26,069 nucleotides of DNA, taken from Phoronis ovalis. Lineage: Eukaryota > Phoronida > Phoronidae. The stretch covers positions 1 to 26,069 of the forward strand of contig JAOXYB010053056.1 in the NCBI GenBank assembly GCA_028565635.1. Reading direction: 5' to 3'. The notes below the pieces were generated by a model. The model saw nothing but the letters and a program-made list of their open reading frames with translations, ran no database searches and was not told the origin of the DNA. Positions 21,901-26,069 of this stretch are shown piece after piece (the stretch's first letter is position 1; the number at the start of each line of letters is the position of its first letter). The translations under genes were made by a program, and so were the position numbers.

Positions 21901-22466
21901 GAGAAATTTCCTGAAATTTAATTAAAGAGCAAACGCAGTTTAAAAATCCATTCCGTTTGTTTATTTTTGAGCTGGTTGTCATGCAGAAGTGAAACCGAGG
22001 TTAATCACAAAATGTAAAAAAAAATACCAAACTGCTTTGTTTCTACTACTCTTGTCAATAAGATAAAATTCTACTTTTATAAAGTTTATAGAACTAATAT
22101 TTATAAATACAAATGTTTGTAAAATGTTCATTCAGACAATCTTTTTAACATAACAGCTTTACCTTCTGCAGAACAGATTTCTCAGATTGTTGATTATCAG
22201 TAAAAGACTTCTTTTTTCGACCTATTCAACAAACAATAAACACTTATGTACATCAAAACAAACACGAAACAAAAAACAAACGTGTAACACGTAACTTTCA
22301 ACGAAACTATCAAAACTTTCAAAGCGTTTGGACAATTGCGTGTTTGGTATGCGCAGAAAAATGGAAAACACTTTTTCGCGCATTCTTTCCATCGGGTAAC
22401 ATTGTGAGATTTTAAACTTTTTACAGACTAAGAAGATGTCATATACTTCTTACCTTTACAAGGCAT
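15304..22466 (-). CDS. Uncharacterised large protein, 11 exons, about 1433 residues
   Basis: Exons, read right to left: 22466-22454, 22221-22163, 21910-21819, 21552-19887, 19742-19569, 19360-19212, 18958-18799, 17997-17854, 17529-16486, 16285-16128 and 15946-15304. All junctions are GT-AG, phases match, and the total of 4302 nt is a multiple of three ending in TAA. I do not recognise the family. The protein is mostly Ser-, Lys- and Glu-rich low-complexity sequence without signal peptide or membrane helix. Visible motifs are a Lys-rich start (MPCKGRKKKSF), the block AAYNLCSKYIPKHLLDK (about residues 43-59), KVRF at 595-598 and RKVFF at 774-778 (PP1-docking-like), PLDLS at 1007-1011 (CtBP-binding type), a Cys/His cluster at 1062-1074, and basic plus acidic clusters near the C-terminus. 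A nuclear or centrosomal regulator is possible, but nothing proves it. The gene structure is well supported except exon 8. Confidence 0.8.
16486..17529 (-). CDS. Exon 9 of gene 2: exon with PLDLS and Cys/His motifs
   Basis: This 1044-base exon is phase 0 at both ends and encodes residues 820-1167. It contains MPEPLDLSRR, a textbook CtBP corepressor-binding motif (PxDLS, coding bases 16968-16954). It also contains HPCKCDTCYHTVH (16803-16765), a compact cluster of three Cys and three His that could bind one metal ion. The rest is Ser/Asn-rich. The exon ends REDAM|gtaaag and joins IPLYDIGPDDL in exon 10. Confidence 0.85.
17854..17997 (-). CDS. Exon 8 of gene 2, donor uncertain
   Basis: The exon starts after ttttttag in phase 0 with TIRKVFFDRGVGPPPESDD. 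With donor GGG|gtacga (end 17854) it is 144 bases and fully in frame. The frame hits TGA just beyond that donor. A second donor, AGC|gtacgt at 17832, would fit only if the reading frame shifted by one base near 17898 (see findings). Confidence 0.6.
17998..18798. other. Intron 7 of gene 2
   Basis: 801 bases, mostly filled by the inverted-repeat element at 18109-18583. Removing the element leaves an intron of about 325 bases, similar to the gene's other introns (roughly 140-325 bases). Confidence 0.7.
18109..18583. mobile_element. MITE-like non-autonomous DNA transposon, 475 bp
   Basis: The 57-base ends 18109-18165 and 18527-18583 are inverted repeats of each other with one mismatch (18152 against 18540); the ends start GAATAAATCCATCCG. 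Similarity weakens but continues a little further inward. The interior has no open frame. This fits a miniature inverted-repeat element that needs a transposase from elsewhere. I see no clear target-site duplication, so the exact termini and the superfamily are undecided. The near-identity of the arms suggests recent insertion or arm-to-arm gene conversion. Confidence 0.75.
19887..21552 (-). CDS. Exon 4 of gene 2: large low-complexity exon
   Basis: This 1666-base exon encodes residues 55-610, from a ttacag acceptor to a gtaagc donor. The first half is Ser/Glu-rich. The middle holds the better-ordered block SRAARLDYRVLAGIKREE, followed by a basic Lys/Pro run (FKKPKVVKRYKPYIRKP, then EKKPAPKPKE). 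Near the end is EKVRFMNSLGI, whose KVRF fits the protein phosphatase 1 docking pattern. No enzyme domain is visible. Confidence 0.85.
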
Positions 22467-22558
22467 CCTAGAATTTTAGATGTTTTTCGTCAGAAAAACA
22501 GTAAATGCAGCAGCAAAATTGCACTGTATTTCCCTCAATTACACAAAGTAACCAAGAG

Positions 22559-22566
22559 TGACGTCA
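22559..22566. promoter_or_regulatory. CRE-like site upstream of gene 2
   Basis: TGACGTCA, the palindromic consensus for CREB/ATF factors, lies 93 bases upstream of the gene 2 start codon (ATG at 22466-22464). A related GACGTC occurs just beyond. Position and perfect consensus make it a plausible promoter element, but this is not proof of use. Confidence 0.4.
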
Positions 22567-25049
22567 GTTGTAGCAACTTGTGACGAGACGTCTGACATCA
22601 ACCAAAAAACGTCGGCACATTTAACTAGGCAATATCTTATGTGTAACTTTCCCTGTGGGCATTTTCGAAACATGCAGTATAGTTGTTTTGATTACATGAT
22701 ATATATAGAAACATTTTTTTTGGTAACAAGGCGCTTCTTTAGTATTCTATAATAAATTACACATATTGGATTTCATTCGGAATAATTTTCTTTTCATATT
22801 TATGGAATATGTGTTATATCGATTGCTAATCTTATTGACTGCACTAGAATTATGAATTATGAGGCTTTGTCGTATCTAACGAATCTTAAATTATTTTTGA
22901 AAAGCATCCTCACATACCGGATACGTTATAGTAACATGAAATCATTGGAGTTGAAAAGTGTTTAATTGATTAAACAACAAAATGTAAATGTACTTTATAT
23001 TTCGTATTTTATTGTAAGTTTGCCTGTAATGAATAAAGTGTAGTTCTACCGGCCCTCCGCTGGCTCATATAGAGAGTTCTTTGCTGAGTAAAGGTATTTC
23101 TTCTTTGTCTACATACAGGCTTTTTTTAAATTGGTGTTTCCGGTAGTTGTGATACTGAGATCATTAATGTGTGTAACGTTCAACAAGTAAATACATCAGC
23201 ATCCTTTATTGAGAAAATTAAGGAAATTATGACAATGCTATTCTATGTATGTCTTATGAATAGAATCATATTGAGATAATGACGTGTTAATTATTTTTGA
23301 AGTATAGAAGGCACTTCTGTTTACCCTGAATAAAAATCAATAGATTGTTTGGATGGAATGATACTATATTGCAAATATGATATTTGGATAGACGTTCTCA
23401 CTAAATATAGTTCAAGTAGAGCATTAATTTTATTTAATGTGTCGCGCATATTTTGTGAATAAAATTATTTAAAACAAAATGTTTGCATGAATGTTCGACT
23501 TAAAAGGAACAAAACGAATGCACTAAGAAGGTTTACCTTCGAGTACGAATGCGGATTATAATATCAACGAACGCGATTCTATCGGTAGAATAAAACAGCA
23601 ATTTCCCACATAAGATTTGCGAAATACCTACCAGGTGGTTCTTAGTCGTCCAACGCTAAAACTTGGAGACTCGATTAGAGACCCACTCGTTCTTTTGCTA
23701 ACTTCCATGAACTTGGATTGGAGGAAGCAATTCGAAACTTAAAATAATTTTATTGTTATGATAAAAGAATATATCGATGAGTATTCCTTCAGTTCCGGAA
23801 TAAGTTCAACATATAATAACTTTAGTCAACTACGGAACAATTACTACTCAGCTCAACTGGCGGCGTTTGGTGGAGGCGGAAAACATCCAAGTTTGTTTCT
23901 GAATCAGGTAATAATTTTTAAAAATTTATATAGAGATACTACACTGCCAACACAATGTAGTGGTCGTTGAACATTCTTATAATATTAGACCTAGCCACTG
24001 AGTTACTATCGTTTGCAACGAAATGCGACCCTGTTTGTGGTATAATGGTATTCCGGATGGTATTTCGCTCGAGACGTCGCATTTTATAGTTATCTTAGTT
24101 ATATTAGTCCCAGCTTATATGTAGAATCTCAGCGGGAACATTTAAACTTTAGAACGCGAACGCTTTGAATGATATGATAATGATGTAAATTCAATTTTCA
24201 AAGGTTCGGTTGGTGTCAACGAACCCTCTACCATAGGTGTATGACAATACACATTCTCGTGTCTACTCAAAAAGTGGCAGGGATATTGTAAGTTACCGAG
24301 TGAAGACTAGAATAGTGGGACATCACGCAATAGAAAAAGGCATAGACTATTTCCTTATTTTTTAAATGACACCCCAAGCAAGATTTCCAAAATTTCAGTA
24401 GCCTAATTTACAAGAAAAAAAGGATATTCCTAGGTGCAAAAAACAAACAGACCCTCTTTTAAGTTTTCAAGCAGAGCAGCCAAGTAAATACACTTGGTAA
24501 TAAGCGGGTATAATAACAAGTCATCATTATGAAGTATACTACTGAGTATGTCGCCTTACTAACTGCTGTGAAAAAAATAACAGAGCAGTCATGCAAGGTC
24601 AAAATTCACATGGGCTGGTGAACTTTTTTAATGTATTTTAAATCTTAATGTCAACTATATATCTATATCTGCATTAAACTAAAATATCAAACCAGGTAGT
24701 TCAAAGCGAAAATCAATAAAAATGTATTTCATATTCACCTAATACGAATATTTGTTTCAGGTGTAACAAACAGTCCAATTAATAAAACTAGGCATCAAAT
24801 CACTATAGGTGTATCATAAGTACTAGACTACAGCTCCTGTGATGTCTCCATAGTGTCACAGGTCATCATAAAGTGGCCATTGATTGTCTCAGATTTATGG
24901 ATACAAAGATTTGACAAGGTTCTATCTTCTTGAAACCACAGTGTTATATTAATAATTTTAACAATAAAGTCCTGCATACGATGGTATCCAAGCATGCTTG
25001 AATCTCTAAGTATGAACAGTTGAACTACTTTACATAAAGAAGACAAATG
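22567..25049. other. Intergenic region between gene 2 and gene 3
   Basis: About 2.5 kb without a supported gene. It contains two small divergent open frames near 23631-23970 and a dispersed repeat copy at 24094-24115. A plus-strand AATAAA with a nearby tttcag occurs near 24762-24786. Confidence 0.55.
24094..24115. repeat. Dispersed repeat, copy 2 (22 bp, inverted relative to copy 1)
   Basis: This 22-mer, starting CTTAGTTATATTAGTCCC, is the exact reverse complement of 13413-13434, more than 10 kb away. Only one arm plus the centre is kept here; the flanks do not match convincingly. Confidence 0.5.
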
Positions 25050-25055
25050 TTTAAT
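25050..25055 (-). terminator. Candidate poly(A) signal of gene 3 (ATTAAA)
   Basis: ATTAAA on the minus strand, about 60 bases after the stop codon of the terminal coiled-coil exon. It is the common weaker variant of AATAAA. Confidence 0.35.
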
Positions 25056-25113
25056 GTATATTTCAAAATGAGTCACTTAATAGTAAATCCCATTATTATT
25101 TATATCGCTTCTG

Positions 25114-25234
25114 TTATGATCTTGCAGCAGCCTTGACCTGAGCTTGTTGAAACTGATGTTGTATTTTGCCTATGTTTTCACGATGACTTTCCTGTTTCTT
25201 CTCGAGATCTTGTATAACAGCATCATGACGTTTT
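25114..25234 (-). CDS. Terminal exon of gene 3, coiled-coil C-terminus (partial gene)
   Basis: The exon follows a tttgtag acceptor (phase 2) and encodes 39 residues to TAA, beginning KRHDAVIQDLEKKQESHREN and ending VKAAARS. The sequence is highly charged with Ile/Leu/Phe spacing typical of a coiled coil. An ATTAAA poly(A) variant lies about 60 bases downstream (25050-25055). No upstream exon is convincing in 25235-26069, so the rest of the gene should lie to the right of the window. I do not recognise the family. Confidence 0.55.
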
Positions 25235-26069
25235 CTACAAATTAACACAATTTTGCATTAATGCCCAAGGTGGTGCTGAAATAGATTATTTGTTAGGTCA
25301 CCTATTTAGGTGGTTCCTAGGTAAGAAAGGGCTTAGAACATAACAGTTGATTACGGGTATGGAAGTACATACATCGTTACCTCAAGTAAGAGACCCTTTT
25401 TTTTTGTTAAATTTACATTCTGTTAGTACTTTTTCAAAAAAATAAAGTTGTGACATTTAATTATTCATCGTTTTGTAACATATTCATAAATGGCATGAGA
25501 AGACTTCAGAAGTTTTGTGTGTAAAATATTTGTTGCGTGATTATGAGTAAGCCTAGTGGTGTATTCACTGCTTGGCTGACATGCTTTGGGTCTATGTATG
25601 CTTTAAATTTATATATTATATATATCACTCTTAGAATTTTGCTTTAAGAAACACCTCTAGCATTGAATATACGCTTATTGTTTCCTGCAGCAAACTGTGC
25701 GATTTGTGTATCAACACAAGCATTGTAATCAGCCAATTTTTACATGTTATTATTAGGATTGCTGCTGACTGTAAGATAAGCCTTTCAGCAAAGCAGTAAT
25801 CACTTGTGAAAACAGATATAGATAGCATTGTTGATGAAGTCTAAAGTTTGTTGTTCTGAGATCAAAGATAAAATAAAAGCAATGTAATCTGCCACATTTT
25901 CTATATTATTTGTTACTGTTGCTGCCAATCGTAAGTCAGTAATCTTCCCATTGGTATATACCTTATGAAAACAGTTGGCCTAAGTACACCAATAGACTCC
26001 CCATCCAACTCAATACAAAAACGTTGTAACGTTCATGCACATATCAAATAGAGCAACATTCCCGGAACT
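25235..26069. other. Probable intron of gene 3, to the right edge
   Basis: No exon could be supported on the minus strand. Two diverged similar segments (about 25720-25780 and 25880-25945) share a GCAATGTAATCTGCCA-like core. An AT microsatellite lies near 25610-25625. Confidence 0.4.

Noticed and set aside
22558-22752. Plus-strand 64-codon frame divergent from gene 2.
   Set aside because: No recognisable motif or splice donor in frame; it overlaps the likely gene 2 promoter.
24762-24786. A tttcag acceptor and AATAAA that might end a plus-strand transcript from 23758.
   Set aside because: The join would give a stop after one codon; it is possible but rests on short signals common in AT-rich DNA.
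1-26069. Prokaryotic features, CRISPR arrays, tRNA or rRNA genes.
   Set aside because: None seen by eye; the interrupted genes with GT-AG introns and poly(A) signals show that the sequence is from an animal nucleus. No tRNA or RNA-gene scan was run.

Overview
The window looks like nuclear DNA of an invertebrate animal. It is AT-rich, its coding DNA is broken into short exons with GT-AG introns of roughly 0.15-2.1 kb, and it carries degenerate repeats. ApeC domains are known from molluscs, annelids, echinoderms, cnidarians and amphioxus but not from vertebrates, and one intronic repeat remnant reminds me of common mollusc repeats. A mollusc or other lophotrochozoan is therefore my best guess, but it is only an inference. 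All three genes I can support lie on the minus strand, so the window reads right to left.

Gene 1 (12593 down to 430, running off the left edge) is the main result. Thirteen exons join in frame into at least 589 residues: a signal peptide, one complete ApeC (apextrin C-terminal) domain, a short Ser/Thr-containing stalk, one transmembrane helix, and a receptor-type tyrosine kinase. The juxtamembrane segment and kinase most resemble the Tyro3/Axl/Mer (TAM) group. Every catalytic residue in the visible part is present. ApeC domains of some amphioxus proteins bind bacterial peptidoglycan, so this reads as a candidate microbe-sensing receptor kinase in which an ApeC domain takes the place of the Ig/FN3 ectodomain of vertebrate TAM receptors. 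The last part of the kinase C-lobe and the tail lie outside the window.

Gene 2 (22466 down to 15304) is complete: 11 exons, about 1433 residues, and a poly(A) signal about 220 bases after the stop. I do not recognise the family. The protein is mostly low-complexity and charged, but it has a CtBP-type PLDLS motif, a small Cys/His cluster, two PP1-docking-like motifs and basic clusters. A nuclear or centrosomal scaffold or regulator is possible. Its seventh intron holds a 475-bp MITE-like element with 57-bp terminal inverted repeats. Its eighth exon has two competing reading frames.

Gene 3 is seen only as its last exon (25234-25114), a coiled-coil C-terminus of unknown family. The 2.4-kb gap between genes 1 and 2 and the 2.5-kb gap between genes 2 and 3 hold no gene I can support. 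They do contain candidate regulatory palindromes, dispersed repeat copies and two small divergent ORFs.
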